Positions 16,035 through 24,687 of a stretch of 38,998 nucleotides of DNA are shown one piece after another (the stretch's first letter is position 1; every line of letters starts with the position of its first letter). The notes under the pieces are model-generated. The model was not told the origin of the DNA and ran no database searches. It worked only from the letters and a program-made list of their open reading frames with translations. The DNA is from Trinickia dabaoshanensis (GTDB lineage Bacteria > Pseudomonadota > Gammaproteobacteria > Burkholderiales > Burkholderiaceae). A program made the translations under genes and the position numbers. Location: NCBI RefSeq assembly GCF_002879885.1, contig NZ_PNYA01000045.1, forward strand, positions 1 through 38,998, given 5' to 3'.

Positions 16035-16468
16035 AGCGGTGTCCCCTGCATGCACTCGGTCGTGGCCCGGGCCGGGGCCGAGTATCGCGCCCGACTGCGT
16101 ACCTCGCAAACGGTGACCGGTCTCACCAATGTGAACGGCAGATGGGTGCTGACGACGCATGAAAGCGGCGAGTGTCCGGACGTTTTCGATGCGATCGTTC
16201 TTGCCAACCCGGCGCTCCAGGCCAACGCGCTGCTGCGGGACGTTTCGCCTGCCCTGTCGGTCGTCACCGATCGGGCGATCATGTAACCGACGTGGGCGTT
16301 GATGCTCCGTTATGACGAGCCACCGAATGTTGAGTTCGATGCGGCGTTCGTCAATAGCGGCCCTTTGCGATGGATCGCCAACGATTCATCGAAACCAGGC
16401 AGGCGCGGCAAGTCGGTCTGGATTCTGCATGCCAGCGCCGACTGGAGTTCACGCAACCTCGCGTGAGG
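16035..16468 (+). pseudogene. Fragment of a renalase-like FAD-dependent amine oxidase
   Basis: The plus frame contains the middle and C-terminal part of a bacterial renalase-like NAD(P)/FAD oxidoreductase: GVPCMHSVVARA, then VNGRWVLTTHESGE, VFDAIVLANPALQANALL, a TAA stop at 16284-16286, and then, in the same frame, TWALMLRYDEPP, SGPLRWIANDSSKPG and WILHASADWSSRNLA before a final stop. The N-terminal FAD-binding GxGxxG part is absent because the sequence joins the GAF fragment at about 16030. The gene therefore has both a truncation and a nonsense codon. After about 16468 nothing of the family is recognisable, so the 3' end has also decayed. Confidence 0.7.
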
Positions 16469-16590
16469 GCTGTATCCAGTCCGAGCAATTCACGGCAAGC
16501 GGCAGTGTCCAACTGCCGGTTGCACTTTGGTCTGCCGTTAGGCCAGCCACGCGGCGTTCTCGTCGCAGCCGCGGTTCATACCTTTACCGC

Positions 16591-19164
16591 TTAAGCGAGC
16601 GTCAGCGCATGCCATTGACCGTCGACGTAGCGGGCTAGATTAACGCAGTCGAACCGCCATAGATGCAACCAGCCGTTATCGACGAGTTGGCGCACCTCAT
16701 TGCGTTCGTGCAGCACCCGCTCGATGGCGTGGGGCGGCGCGTCGATGATCGCCGTCATTCGGAGCGGCTCATGTACCCAGCGTTTTCCATCGTGTAACGA
16801 CTGGTGGGCCAGCCCGATCCGCAGATCGCCGCCGTTGCCCTCGAACACCCCAATTCGCCCCCCAACGACGTTGTGCAAGACCTTGTTGCCACTGCCCAAG
16901 TGCAAAGGGTCGCACGTCGATGCGTGATACTGCCAGTTGATCCAGTGCGCCACGAGCAGCGGCCCAGTCATCAACGATTCCAGCAAGCTACCGTCCGGGT
17001 CGCTGTCGGCGTCGTAGTCGTGTAGAAAGCAACGTCCATCCAGATTCGTGCCATAAGTGCGATGACGTGGCGCGATAATGCACGCGGCATTGCCGGCCAA
17101 GCCCCACTCGGGTCGCGTCTGAGCCCCGTCGTTTGCTCGACGGCGCAGCAGTGCGAGCAGTTGTGCGCTACCGGTTCGAGGATCGATATCCAGGCTCACC
17201 GCCCGCTCGCGGCGAACCTGGTCGCTGGCTTGCGCAAAAACGCGTTGCATGCGGTTCCAACGCTCCAGGGCGACTGGCGGCAGCAAATCAAGGTCGAAAC
17301 CCTCGATCTCATCGGTCGTCGTGTTGTGTAGGGCTGCCATGAAGACCGTCTGGCTCGCAATCGCGACGCCGCAGCGCCGCAGCCCCTCACGAACGGCGGA
17401 ATCGTTAAGCAGCAGTGCGAGCGCGCGTGCGTTGACTTCACCCGTCTGACCGCAGCAGGCGCCGCAATCCAATGAGGCCGCGTGAGCATTGTTGCTGCTT
17501 TGACTGCCGTGGCCGACGAGCATCACGAGCGGCGCGAAGTGACGCTCCAATCCGATCGCGTGCAGTACGCGCGCGGCCAGATCGACCTTCGCGTCGATGT
17601 GCAGATCGCCGAGCGTTGGGCGACAGATCGGCCGGTAGCGTGGCGGCAACCCCGTCAAGTCGTCCCGCTCGCGCGGGCTCCCCGATGGTGCGAACCATCG
17701 CACGAGTTTGCCGAGGTATCCCACCCCGGCCGCCTCCACGAAAGAAAACGCAGAGCTGGGCCAGTCGCCAAGCGATTGGCTTTGTTCCGAAAGCGCAAAT
17801 CGCCGCTGCCTGCCTCTGCGTGCTTTGTCGTTCAGGCTTGCGTCGCCTTCGGTGCGGTCGGCGCCGGAAGGGACTATGCGATCCGTCAACTGCAGCGCAG
17901 GCGCGAGCAGCGCCGGCAGTTGAGGTCGTGATGCCGTCGCCCCGAGTGGCGCGTACGCAACCGGTAGGCCGAAGAAGCCTGCAAAACCTATCGTTTGAAC
18001 GGCCGGCCAGACAGCCTCCATTGATCGGCGCATACGTTCGCTACGGACGTCGATACAAAACACCGCCTGTACCTCGATCGCATCGCGCGGGGCCGCCGTC
18101 ACTCGAGAGTACGCGGTCGTATCGAGCTTACGCATGAGTTGCCGTTGATAGCCGGCTTCCAGCGCTACCTGCCAGACCTCATCGATTACCAGCATGTCTT
18201 GCGCGCGTTCTAACACCGTGGCAGGGTCTTTCCACTCGGCCTGCAACAACGAAATCGCCCGGCGGGCATTCGAGACCCCTTTGCTTTCGAGCAGGATCAC
18301 GCCCCAAGCAAGGCGAATCGCCAGCAAGTCGCGCAGGTGGGAGTCGGTTTCACCGGCCAACCGGGCCTGCCAACCAAGATAGGCGCACCAGGAGGCCCAC
18401 CCGTTGACGGTTAGCAGGGCGGCTTCTAAATAATCGGCCCACACGTCGGTCGGCAGGCCGAGACGCTGCAAGACCCAGGTTTCGGCTTCGCGGCGGTCGG
18501 CGGGAAGCTTGCCAAGCGACTTGCCGAGTTCGGGTAATCCCATCAACGTCCCGATGCCGTGGTCATGCATGAGCGTGTTGCGCCAAAAAGCGTAAAGACC
18601 ACCCGTTCGGTCGGGCTGCCACGCCGCTTGGCTGTCATCGAAGTAGGCGGCGCACGTTTGACCGATCTGGTGCGTGACGGCCTGCCGCCAAGTCAAGCGG
18701 TTGTCACGCGTCGGGTCGTCATCCAACACGTCGATCAGCAGCGGCAAACGCGGCGGGCTTTCTTCGTTGCGTAGTGCTTCGATGCACTGCGCTGCCGTCA
18801 GTGTTTTGTCACGCGCGGCCGGCAGCGAAGTCAACGCTTGAGCAAGGTCGGCGAGCGCGATGCGTTCTTTGCTCCACGCATCTGCAACGTAGCCGCGAGA
18901 TGGAAACACTCGGAGGCCGCCCAGAACGGCCATGCGCGCGGCGACGAGCCTGACTGGCAGGCCGGTTCGCTCCCAGTGCGGATTGACCGCAATGGCGCGG
19001 TTCAGCGGCCACGCAGGCGCGATAGCCCCGCATGCGCGCTCGCAGGCGGCCTCGATCGGGTCGGTCGAGTCGCGTTCGGGCAGGCTCTCGGGTGCTTGAA
19101 GCCCGACCGGCGATTGTTCCGGGCTGTAGCGCGAGAGGTCATCGCGCGATGCCAAAGCGTCCAT
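16591..19164 (-). CDS. dabA: DabA-type inorganic carbon transporter subunit (DUF2309)
   Basis: An 857-residue soluble protein of the DabA family, the carbonic-anhydrase-like subunit of the DAB system that accumulates bicarbonate in the cell. Expected zinc-site residues are present: C370 and D372 (AVFCIDVRSE), H552 (VMLVGHGSQS) and C567 (LDCGACC), which fit the pattern seen in Halothiobacillus DabA. The protein acts at the inner face of the membrane bound to DabB. ATG 19164 is chosen because a GGGGAAA ribosome binding site lies just upstream; a TTG four codons earlier is in frame but would precede this site. The gene follows dabB by 21 bases and has no internal breaks. In a heterotroph it probably feeds bicarbonate to carboxylases; Rubisco is not visible in the window. 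Confidence 0.9.
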   Translation of the reverse strand: MDALASRDDLSRYSPEQSPVGLQAPESLPERDSTDPIEAACERACGAIAPAWPLNRAIAVNPHWERTGLPVRLVAARMAVLGGLRVFPSRGYVADAWSKERIALADLAQALTSLPAARDKTLTAAQCIEALRNEESPPRLPLLIDVLDDDPTRDNRLTWRQAVTHQIGQTCAAYFDDSQAAWQPDRTGGLYAFWRNTLMHDHGIGTLMGLPELGKSLGKLPADRREAETWVLQRLGLPTDVWADYLEAALLTVNGWASWCAYLGWQARLAGETDSHLRDLLAIRLAWGVILLESKGVSNARRAISLLQAEWKDPATVLERAQDMLVIDEVWQVALEAGYQRQLMRKLDTTAYSRVTAAPRDAIEVQAVFCIDVRSERMRRSMEAVWPAVQTIGFAGFFGLPVAYAPLGATASRPQLPALLAPALQLTDRIVPSGADRTEGDASLNDKARRGRQRRFALSEQSQSLGDWPSSAFSFVEAAGVGYLGKLVRWFAPSGSPRERDDLTGLPPRYRPICRPTLGDLHIDAKVDLAARVLHAIGLERHFAPLVMLVGHGSQSSNNAHAASLDCGACCGQTGEVNARALALLLNDSAVREGLRRCGVAIASQTVFMAALHNTTTDEIEGFDLDLLPPVALERWNRMQRVFAQASDQVRRERAVSLDIDPRTGSAQLLALLRRRANDGAQTRPEWGLAGNAACIIAPRHRTYGTNLDGRCFLHDYDADSDPDGSLLESLMTGPLLVAHWINWQYHASTCDPLHLGSGNKVLHNVVGGRIGVFEGNGGDLRIGLAHQSLHDGKRWVHEPLRMTAIIDAPPHAIERVLHERNEVRQLVDNGWLHLWRFDCVNLARYVDGQWHALTLA

Positions 19165-19185
19165 ATGTTTCCCCAATGTGGTTTT

Positions 19186-20772
19186 TTAGTCGGCCGCTAC
19201 CGCGACCTTCGCGCCTTTCATCGTTTCTTGGAGCGGTGCCGCCATCGCTGCTGGCGTCCAGCGCGTTGGCCAATAGTGCAACGCGAGGCGCGTGCAGAAC
19301 TCGTCGAGATAGAACCCTGCGTAGCTCCACCGCCGCCACGTATTCAGCTTTTGAGGGCAGACCTGCAGTGCGGCGAGAGACAGGTACATGAGCGCCATGC
19401 CTCCCAGTGCGACGACGCCTGCCGCATCGTTCGGTGCATCGATTACGCGCAGCGGCAGCGTATGTCCGAGAGCGGTGATCGTCGTGAGCGCGGTGGCCAT
19501 GCTCCACCCGACGATGGCGCGGGATAGGGGCGCCGTAGCTCCATTCTGGCGCAGCGCCGGTAGCCAGAAGAGGGGGGCCCAAGCGAGTGCCAGCGCACCG
19601 CTCCACCACCACGGCCAGGTCCCGTGTCCAACGAAGAACTGGACCGCTGCGATGCTCGATGCGGCGAACGCGGGCGCCACCAGCAAACTGACCCGCGAGC
19701 GTGGCGTCTGGCCACGCATCGCCTTCAGCTTGTTCTCCCGTACGATCGTCGAAGCCGAGAGGAAAGCGTGAGCCTTGTATAGAGAGTGGCCGACAAGATG
19801 CATGGCGGCCATCATGTAGAGGCCCAACCCGCATTCGAGCAGCATGAACCCCATCTGCGCTACCGTCGACCACGCGAGCCGGACTTTGATGCTGGTTCGG
19901 GTGAGACTCACCAGTCCCGCCAGCAGGGCCGTAACGAGGCCGAGTGTCACCAGGAGCCAACACGCTGCCGGCGTGTGTTTGAGCAGGGGCGCGAATCTGA
20001 TCAGGGCGTAGCCGCCAAGATTCACGACGCCGGCGTGCAGCAGCGCTGAAACAGGAGTCGGCGCTTCCATCACCTGAATTAGCCACCCATGCATCGGTAG
20101 CAAGGCCGTCCGCAAAATTACCGCCAATGCGAGGCAAATCGCGCTGATTTGCAACGGCACGGAAGCACCGTCGTGCGCGAGATACAGCCACAAATCCGAA
20201 AAGGAGCCGCTACCGACCGTCGACCATGCAAGCGCGGCTGCGCCGAGCAGTAGCGTATCGGCAAGCGTATCCGCCACGCGCTTCTTATGCGCCGCAAGCA
20301 ATGCAAGCGGACGTTCGCGATAAAAGCACAGCAGGCGCCGCAATGCCGATCCGACGAGGGACCATGAGACGATCAGCACAACCCAGTGGTTCGCAAGCAG
20401 CAGGAGATGAACGCAGGCAAGCACGCTGGCGAGCGCCGCGATATAGCGCGGCTGACCGCGTTCGCCTTGCAAGTAGCGCGAAGAAAACACACCAATGACG
20501 GTGGCGAGCAATTGAACCAGGAGGGCCACGCAGGCGCCGAACGGTTCAACGGCAACCCAATGCGACAGTGGCAATGGCACGACGTTTGGCAATGAGAATT
20601 GCATTACGAACGTCGACAGCGCGGGCCACACCCCCAACTGCGCGAGTACCGTAAATCGCCTCCATTGCGCGGTCGGGCTTCGCCCCCCGACTAGGGCGGA
20701 GAGTGCGGCGATCGACATAAGGCCGATCGGTGTAAGCGCGCACGCGAACGCCGTTAGCTTTGCAATGTTCAT
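19186..20772 (-). CDS. dabB: DabB-type membrane subunit (NuoL/ND5-like)
   Basis: A 528-residue membrane protein of the proton-antiporter family related to complex I subunit NuoL. Many hydrophobic helices are visible. The conserved antiporter segments are VMEAPTPVSALLHAGVVNLGGYALIR and the helix with QMGFMLLECGLGLYMMAAMHLVGHSLYKA. In DAB systems DabB conducts the cation that powers DabA. The pairing with a DUF2309 gene immediately downstream distinguishes it from complex I NuoL and from Mrp antiporters. The start ATG 20772 lies 94 bases from the divergent LysR gene. It is the first gene of a two-gene operon. Confidence 0.88.
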   Translation of the reverse strand: MNIAKLTAFACALTPIGLMSIAALSALVGGRSPTAQWRRFTVLAQLGVWPALSTFVMQFSLPNVVPLPLSHWVAVEPFGACVALLVQLLATVIGVFSSRYLQGERGQPRYIAALASVLACVHLLLLANHWVVLIVSWSLVGSALRRLLCFYRERPLALLAAHKKRVADTLADTLLLGAAALAWSTVGSGSFSDLWLYLAHDGASVPLQISAICLALAVILRTALLPMHGWLIQVMEAPTPVSALLHAGVVNLGGYALIRFAPLLKHTPAACWLLVTLGLVTALLAGLVSLTRTSIKVRLAWSTVAQMGFMLLECGLGLYMMAAMHLVGHSLYKAHAFLSASTIVRENKLKAMRGQTPRSRVSLLVAPAFAASSIAAVQFFVGHGTWPWWWSGALALAWAPLFWLPALRQNGATAPLSRAIVGWSMATALTTITALGHTLPLRVIDAPNDAAGVVALGGMALMYLSLAALQVCPQKLNTWRRWSYAGFYLDEFCTRLALHYWPTRWTPAAMAAPLQETMKGAKVAVAAD

Positions 20773-20784
20773 GTCTGGACAATT

Positions 20785-20801
20785 CGTGACAGGGTGTCAC
20801 G
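20785..20801. promoter_or_regulatory. Perfect palindrome between dabB and the LysR gene
   Basis: CGTGACA-ggg-TGTCACG has two perfect 7-base arms with a 3-base centre. It lies close to the dabB start within the 94-base divergent promoter region and is a candidate operator for the LysR protein or another dimeric regulator. Confidence 0.45.
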
Positions 20802-20866
20802 ATAGTGCCTTTTGCTGCTTGTTCTGTAAAATTCATTGATTAGAACTAGTTGATGCATAAAACAGA

Positions 20867-21766
20867 ATGATTGATCTCGACAAACTCAACTTTCGTCACC
20901 TGTTCTACTTCTGGCGAGTCGCGAAGATAGGGCACCTGACGCGAGCGGCCACCGAGTTGCACGTCTCTCAGTCCGCGCTGTCCGCACAAATCAAGCAATT
21001 GGAGGATCGGTTAGGCGAGCCTCTGTTTGAGCGAGAGCGCAGGCGCCTGAGCCCCACTCATACGGGGCAACTCGTATTTTCGTATGCCGAGGACATCTTC
21101 GGCCTAGGGCAAGAGATGCTCGGGCACGTTCACGGGCAACGCGAGGGGATGGTGCGCATGCGTCTGGGCAGTGTCGCCACCATGTCCCGCAACTACCAGG
21201 AAAACTTGATCCGTCCTCTGCTCATGGACCCCGCGGTGGTGTTGACGTTGGAGTCGGGGTTGCTACATGGATTGCTGGAGCGTTTGCTTCAGCACAAACT
21301 TGACGTGGTCCTTGCGAATCAGCCGGCACCTTCCGATCCGGACCGCCCGTTGCACTCTCGCTTTTTAGGTAGCCAGGCCATTTCTCTCGTGGGCCCCGCC
21401 AAGGATTGGTCCCAACGCACGCTGCGCGTGCCATTCGACTTGGATGGCGCCGATATCGCACTGCCTGGTCCGCGGAACGTGTTCAGAGCTCAGTTCGATG
21501 CCTTGTGTCTTTCCGCTGGCGTGAAGCCCCGGGTGCGGGCGGAAGTGGACGATATGGCGATGCTTCGGCTCATCGCTCGCGATAGCGGTTGGCTGGCTGT
21601 ATTGCCGGAGGTCGTCGTACAGGACGAGCTTCAATCGGGCAGCTTGGTGACGGTGGGTCGATCCGCAGAGCTGCAAGAACATTTTTATGCGATTACCACG
21701 CCGCGTCGACAGCGGATTGAATGGCTGGACCGGCTGTTCGAGGGGGCAGCCCCGGTGCAGCGCTGA
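20867..21766 (+). CDS. LysR-type transcriptional regulator (NhaR-like), probable controller of dabBA
   Basis: A 299-residue LysR protein. The N-terminal winged HTH is clear (HLTRAATELHVSQSALSAQIKQLEDRLGEPLFER, residues 23-56), followed by the linker helix and a substrate-binding domain. The N-terminus LNFRHLFYFWRVAKIGHLTRAA resembles NhaR-type members. LysR genes lie next to dabB-dabA in many bacteria, where carbon supply is the expected signal. It is divergent from dabB with 94 bases between the starts, a standard layout for a regulator of its neighbour. No ligand can be inferred from the sequence. Confidence 0.85.
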   Translation: MIDLDKLNFRHLFYFWRVAKIGHLTRAATELHVSQSALSAQIKQLEDRLGEPLFERERRRLSPTHTGQLVFSYAEDIFGLGQEMLGHVHGQREGMVRMRLGSVATMSRNYQENLIRPLLMDPAVVLTLESGLLHGLLERLLQHKLDVVLANQPAPSDPDRPLHSRFLGSQAISLVGPAKDWSQRTLRVPFDLDGADIALPGPRNVFRAQFDALCLSAGVKPRVRAEVDDMAMLRLIARDSGWLAVLPEVVVQDELQSGSLVTVGRSAELQEHFYAITTPRRQRIEWLDRLFEGAAPVQR

Positions 21767-22134
21767 CCGGCCGTCCCTCGAGGCCGCGCGTGGAGCTGTA
21801 TTGCGTATTTGAGGGTCGCGCGGACGGCGTACGGTGCGCTTGTCGGCGACCGATCCCTCAATCACCGTAGCTACCGCAGTTTCCAATTCGATGAAACGCT
21901 CTTTCGGTTCGACGCGCTGATTTCCAACGAATTTGGGCGGCGCCTTAGCGTCAGTCCGTCGATGGTGAGCGGCATTGCGGCACAATATGGCAAAATTGCG
22001 TTTCACCGTGTCGCGGAATCGCGCACACTCTGGGCGCAACCTCTTGGTGACAAACGACTGATACGCAGGCAGAAGCGAAGCGGTTTGGCCCTTGCAGAGC
22101 CGGCACGACGGTCCTCCCACAAATGGAAAGCGTT
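21767..22134. other. Promoter-containing gap before the SDR gene
   Basis: About 370 bases. A short GGCC-N9-GGCC hairpin-like repeat follows the LysR stop but has no U-tract. The heptamer TGAAACG, which recurs upstream of other genes of the cluster, occurs at 21892-21898, and its complement at 21999-22005. Open frames in this stretch show no recognisable product. Confidence 0.35.
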
Positions 22135-22887
22135 ATGTCCTTCGTATGGATCACGGGCGCAAGCGGCGCAATTGGCAGCGCGCTGGCTCGGCGCCTCGGC
22201 AGTAAAGGAATTGCGCTCGTGCTCACGGCGCGGGAACCGAATAGGTTGGCGGCTCTGGCCGATTCGCTCGACGCGGAGTCTGTGCTGGTTTGTCCCGCCG
22301 ACGTCACCGATGCCGCGAGCGTGCAGCGCGCTCTGGAATGCGGGGTAGCGCAGTTCGGGCCGCCGGAGGGGATGGCCCATTGCGTGGGGTCGATCGTCAT
22401 TAAGCCGATCCATTTGACCTCGGCCGACGAATTGAATCAAGTTCTCGCTACAAACTACCTGTCCGCATGGAACGTCTTGCGCTCGTTTGTGTGCGAGTTG
22501 ATCTCGCACCGTTTGCCGGGCAGCGCCGTATTGATCGGCAGCGTCGTCGCGAGGACGGGTTTCCCCAATCACGAAGCCGTTGCAAGCGCGAAAGCGGCGG
22601 TCGGGGCGCTCGCACAATCCGCGGCTGCGACTTACGCCGACAGAGGAATTCGCGTCAATTGCATCCATCCGGGGTTGACCCTGTCTGCGATGTCCGCCCG
22701 TCTGACGGCGTCGGAGCCGGCTATAGCGCGTCTGTCGCGCGCTAATCCACTGGGTCGACTCGGGACAGGCGACGACACAGCGGCGTTGGCCGACTTCCTA
22801 CTGAGCCCGCACGCCTCGTGGGTGACGGGGCAACAGTTCGGCGTCGATGGCGGACAGGCCGCGTTGACTGTGCCGCTCAAGGCATAG
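22135..22887 (+). CDS. Atypical short-chain dehydrogenase/reductase lacking the catalytic Tyr
   Basis: A 250-residue SDR. The nucleotide-binding motif TGASGAIG lies at residues 7-14, and the NNAG-like position is AHCVG. The Ser of the active site is present (VLIGSVVA). The expected YxxxK is replaced by VxxxK (NHEAVASAKAAV), so the catalytic Tyr is lost while Lys remains. The C-terminus DGG motif (QQFGVDGG) is normal. In my recollection related SDRs in light-response clusters of Pseudomonas and Shewanella carry the same NHEA-type replacement, so this is likely a subfamily trait rather than damage. It may bind NAD(P)H without being a conventional dehydrogenase. A second in-frame ATG at 22123 exists, but GGAAAG lies five bases before 22135. 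Confidence 0.78.
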   Translation: MSFVWITGASGAIGSALARRLGSKGIALVLTAREPNRLAALADSLDAESVLVCPADVTDAASVQRALECGVAQFGPPEGMAHCVGSIVIKPIHLTSADELNQVLATNYLSAWNVLRSFVCELISHRLPGSAVLIGSVVARTGFPNHEAVASAKAAVGALAQSAAATYADRGIRVNCIHPGLTLSAMSARLTASEPAIARLSRANPLGRLGTGDDTAALADFLLSPHASWVTGQQFGVDGGQAALTVPLKA

Positions 22888-22932
22888 CGGCCAGGTCGTG
22901 ACGCACACGTTATCCCGTCGGCAAGTATCCGC

Positions 22933-23670
22933 TCAGACCCCCCGTATGGCGCCGGTCGCGATGACCGGCCCCGTCGGTTGTCCCGTGGGTGACCCGCCGA
23001 ACGGTTCGACAGAAACGGCAAGCGCGGAGCGCGCACTCATTCGCTTCGGAAGCTCGGCCGGCAGGGCGAGCGAGGCTGCTCCCGACGCCGGCAGCACCCC
23101 GAGCGGTACCGGCTTGCCGCCGGGTGCGATCAGCCACAGTTGCGCCGACCGGTTCGCGGCCAAGTGCGGGGAGGCGGCGCCAACGACGATCATTGTCCCG
23201 CGTCGCACGTCAAGCGTCGCGATCCAATGCGCTATTCCATCGCTACTCGCGATCGTCGACACCATGTAACCGTTTTGCGAGACCGTCGCACTAGGCCACC
23301 GCGTTTCCCTTTCCCTCAGCAAGCTGACGTCCAGCGCCAACAACGTCACCGCGGCGACACTGGCTCCGGCGGTCAGCCAGCGCCACACGGTTGCCTTGCT
23401 CCACCAACTCGGCGATCTATTTTCGGCCGGTATCGTGCGTACAACCCCGAGGTCACGTTCGATACGCTTCCAGACGTCTGCTGGCGGCGGCATGCCGGGC
23501 AGGTCCTCTGCGAGCGGCGCGAGGCGTTCGAGCCATCGATCAAGCGTTGCCCGCAACTGTGGATCACGTTCGATATCGCGTTCGAGCACACGACTAGCGT
23601 CGCCGTCCAGCACGCCTAGCGCGTACTCGGCGCAGCGAAGCTCATCTCGGGTTCGGGCAGGTGCATTCAT
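22933..23670 (-). CDS. RskA-like anti-sigma factor
   Basis: A 245-residue inner-membrane protein. The N-terminal cytoplasmic part (to about residue 95) contains the helices that bind the sigma factor (CAEYALGVLDGDASRVLERDI). One membrane helix follows (near 98-116, rich in Ala, Val and Leu). The periplasmic part ends with the RskA pattern AQLWLIAPGGKPVPLGVL and AVSVEPFGGSPTGQPTGPV. Such proteins hold an ECF sigma factor inactive until the periplasmic domain is processed. It is not the zinc-cupin ChrR type that is common in Rhodobacter. The start ATG overlaps the sigma stop by four bases (ATGA), so both are made together. Confidence 0.85.
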   Translation of the reverse strand: MNAPARTRDELRCAEYALGVLDGDASRVLERDIERDPQLRATLDRWLERLAPLAEDLPGMPPPADVWKRIERDLGVVRTIPAENRSPSWWSKATVWRWLTAGASVAAVTLLALDVSLLRERETRWPSATVSQNGYMVSTIASSDGIAHWIATLDVRRGTMIVVGAASPHLAANRSAQLWLIAPGGKPVPLGVLPASGAASLALPAELPKRMSARSALAVSVEPFGGSPTGQPTGPVIATGAIRGV

Positions 23671-24254
23671 CGCTCGAGGCACAGTTTGAGTTGAAGAAGG
23701 CTGCGCCGGATCCAGCTTTTCATAGTGCCCAAAGGCACTTGGTAGCGATCGGCCAATTCGGTATAGGTCGCGCCGCTAAAAAAAGCTTCCTTGACAGTGC
23801 CACGCTGTTTCGCCTCTAGGGCTTGGAGACAGGCCTCGAGACGCTTACGCTGTTGGCTCCAGTGTGCGACGTCGACCGGCGTGGGCGCCTCATCTTCGAG
23901 CTCCCTCTCATGCGCTTCGTCGATATCGAATTCGCGATGCTCGCGCATGCGGTCGATCGTGCGGTTGCGCGCCAACGTTACGAGCCAAGTCATGGCGTTA
24001 CCCCGTGCGGGGTCGAAGGTGTCCGCGCGGCGCCAAGCGCGCATGTAGACGTCTTGGAGCAAGTCCTGCGCCTCCGCCCGATCGCGGATCATGCGCGCGA
24101 TCACTGCAAAGACATGCGAGGCCGTGAGCGCATAGAACCGTTCGAAGGCTTGCTTGTCTCCGGCGGCGATCAGTTGAACCATTTGATTCAGAAGGGCGCG
24201 ACGCGTTGCGTCATCATCGGGGCTCGCGGTCATGCGAAGCGTGTTCTTCGTCAT
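23667..24254 (-). CDS. ECF sigma factor (SigK/RpoE-like)
   Basis: A 195-residue sigma-70 family protein of the ECF type. Region 2 lies at about 34-106 (AFERFYALTASHVFAVIARM, DLLQDVYMRAWRRADTF and the MTWLVTLARNRTIDRMR segment for -10 melting). Region 4 lies at about 140-190 with its HTH (TYTELADRYQVPLGTMKSWIRRSL) for -35 recognition. It is followed by its anti-sigma gene with a 4-base overlap. Such pairs start stress regulons from self-controlled promoters. A second ATG in frame lies at 24233; no strong ribosome binding site decides between the two. The position suggests control of the lipid-modification cluster (inference). Confidence 0.86.
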   Translation of the reverse strand: MTKNTLRMTASPDDDATRRALLNQMVQLIAAGDKQAFERFYALTASHVFAVIARMIRDRAEAQDLLQDVYMRAWRRADTFDPARGNAMTWLVTLARNRTIDRMREHREFDIDEAHERELEDEAPTPVDVAHWSQQRKRLEACLQALEAKQRGTVKEAFFSGATYTELADRYQVPLGTMKSWIRRSLLQLKLCLER

Positions 24255-24687
24255 ATGAGTTCGATGAGCCGTCTGGGCGTGGGGCGATTTGGCGATGCAG
24301 CTGCGTGAGCAAGGGCGAGATTGGCCGCCAGCCGTTGAACGTCACGGAACCACACGACGATCGGTTGGCTCTTGCGCGGCGGGCTGCGACGGGTCATCGT
24401 CCTCAGAATGGCATTGATGAAGCAAAAGTGTACAAGGTTTTGCGCTACAACAGCGTTGTACTGGCCGACTCATGAAACGATATGCGTGCTAAGCACTGTA
24501 ACGTACCATCTGCCGGCTGGGCAAAAGCGACGGCTCCTCGCCGCCACATGACTTCGACGGTCGATCGGCGATCGAAAGCGGGTGCCTGGCAGGGGCTGCT
24601 GTAGTAGCATGGAGCCTATCGTGAATCAGAAAAGCGACACAACACCGTTTCGCGGTTCGCGTCAAACCCACTGTCGAGAGGAAGCGC
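24255..24687. other. Divergent regulatory region between the sigma gene and the MerR gene
   Basis: About 430 bases with no gene. It contains a TGTACA palindrome (24429-24434), a TACAAC-agc-GTTGTA palindrome (24446-24460) and the heptamer TGAAACG (24473-24479). These would be suitable sites for the LitR-like regulator and the ECF sigma factor that flank it. Confidence 0.45.
24429..24460. promoter_or_regulatory. Candidate operator of the LitR-like MerR regulator
   Basis: TGTACA (24429-24434) and a second dyad, TACAAC with GTTGTA separated by AGC (24446-24460), lie close together. LitR/CarH-type regulators bind AT-rich TGTA/TACA-type palindromes; the assignment to this protein is an inference from position and motif type. 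Confidence 0.4.

Noticed and set aside
19139-20191. 350-codon minus-strand open frame overlapping dabB
   Set aside because: It is another reading frame of dabB, which has clear antiporter motifs; the overlapping frame is Arg/Ala-rich without domains.
21365-22120. 251-codon minus-strand open frame across the LysR 3' end and the gap
   Set aside because: It runs opposite to the LysR gene over a third of its length, and its residues resemble no family; typical shadow of a GC-rich gene.
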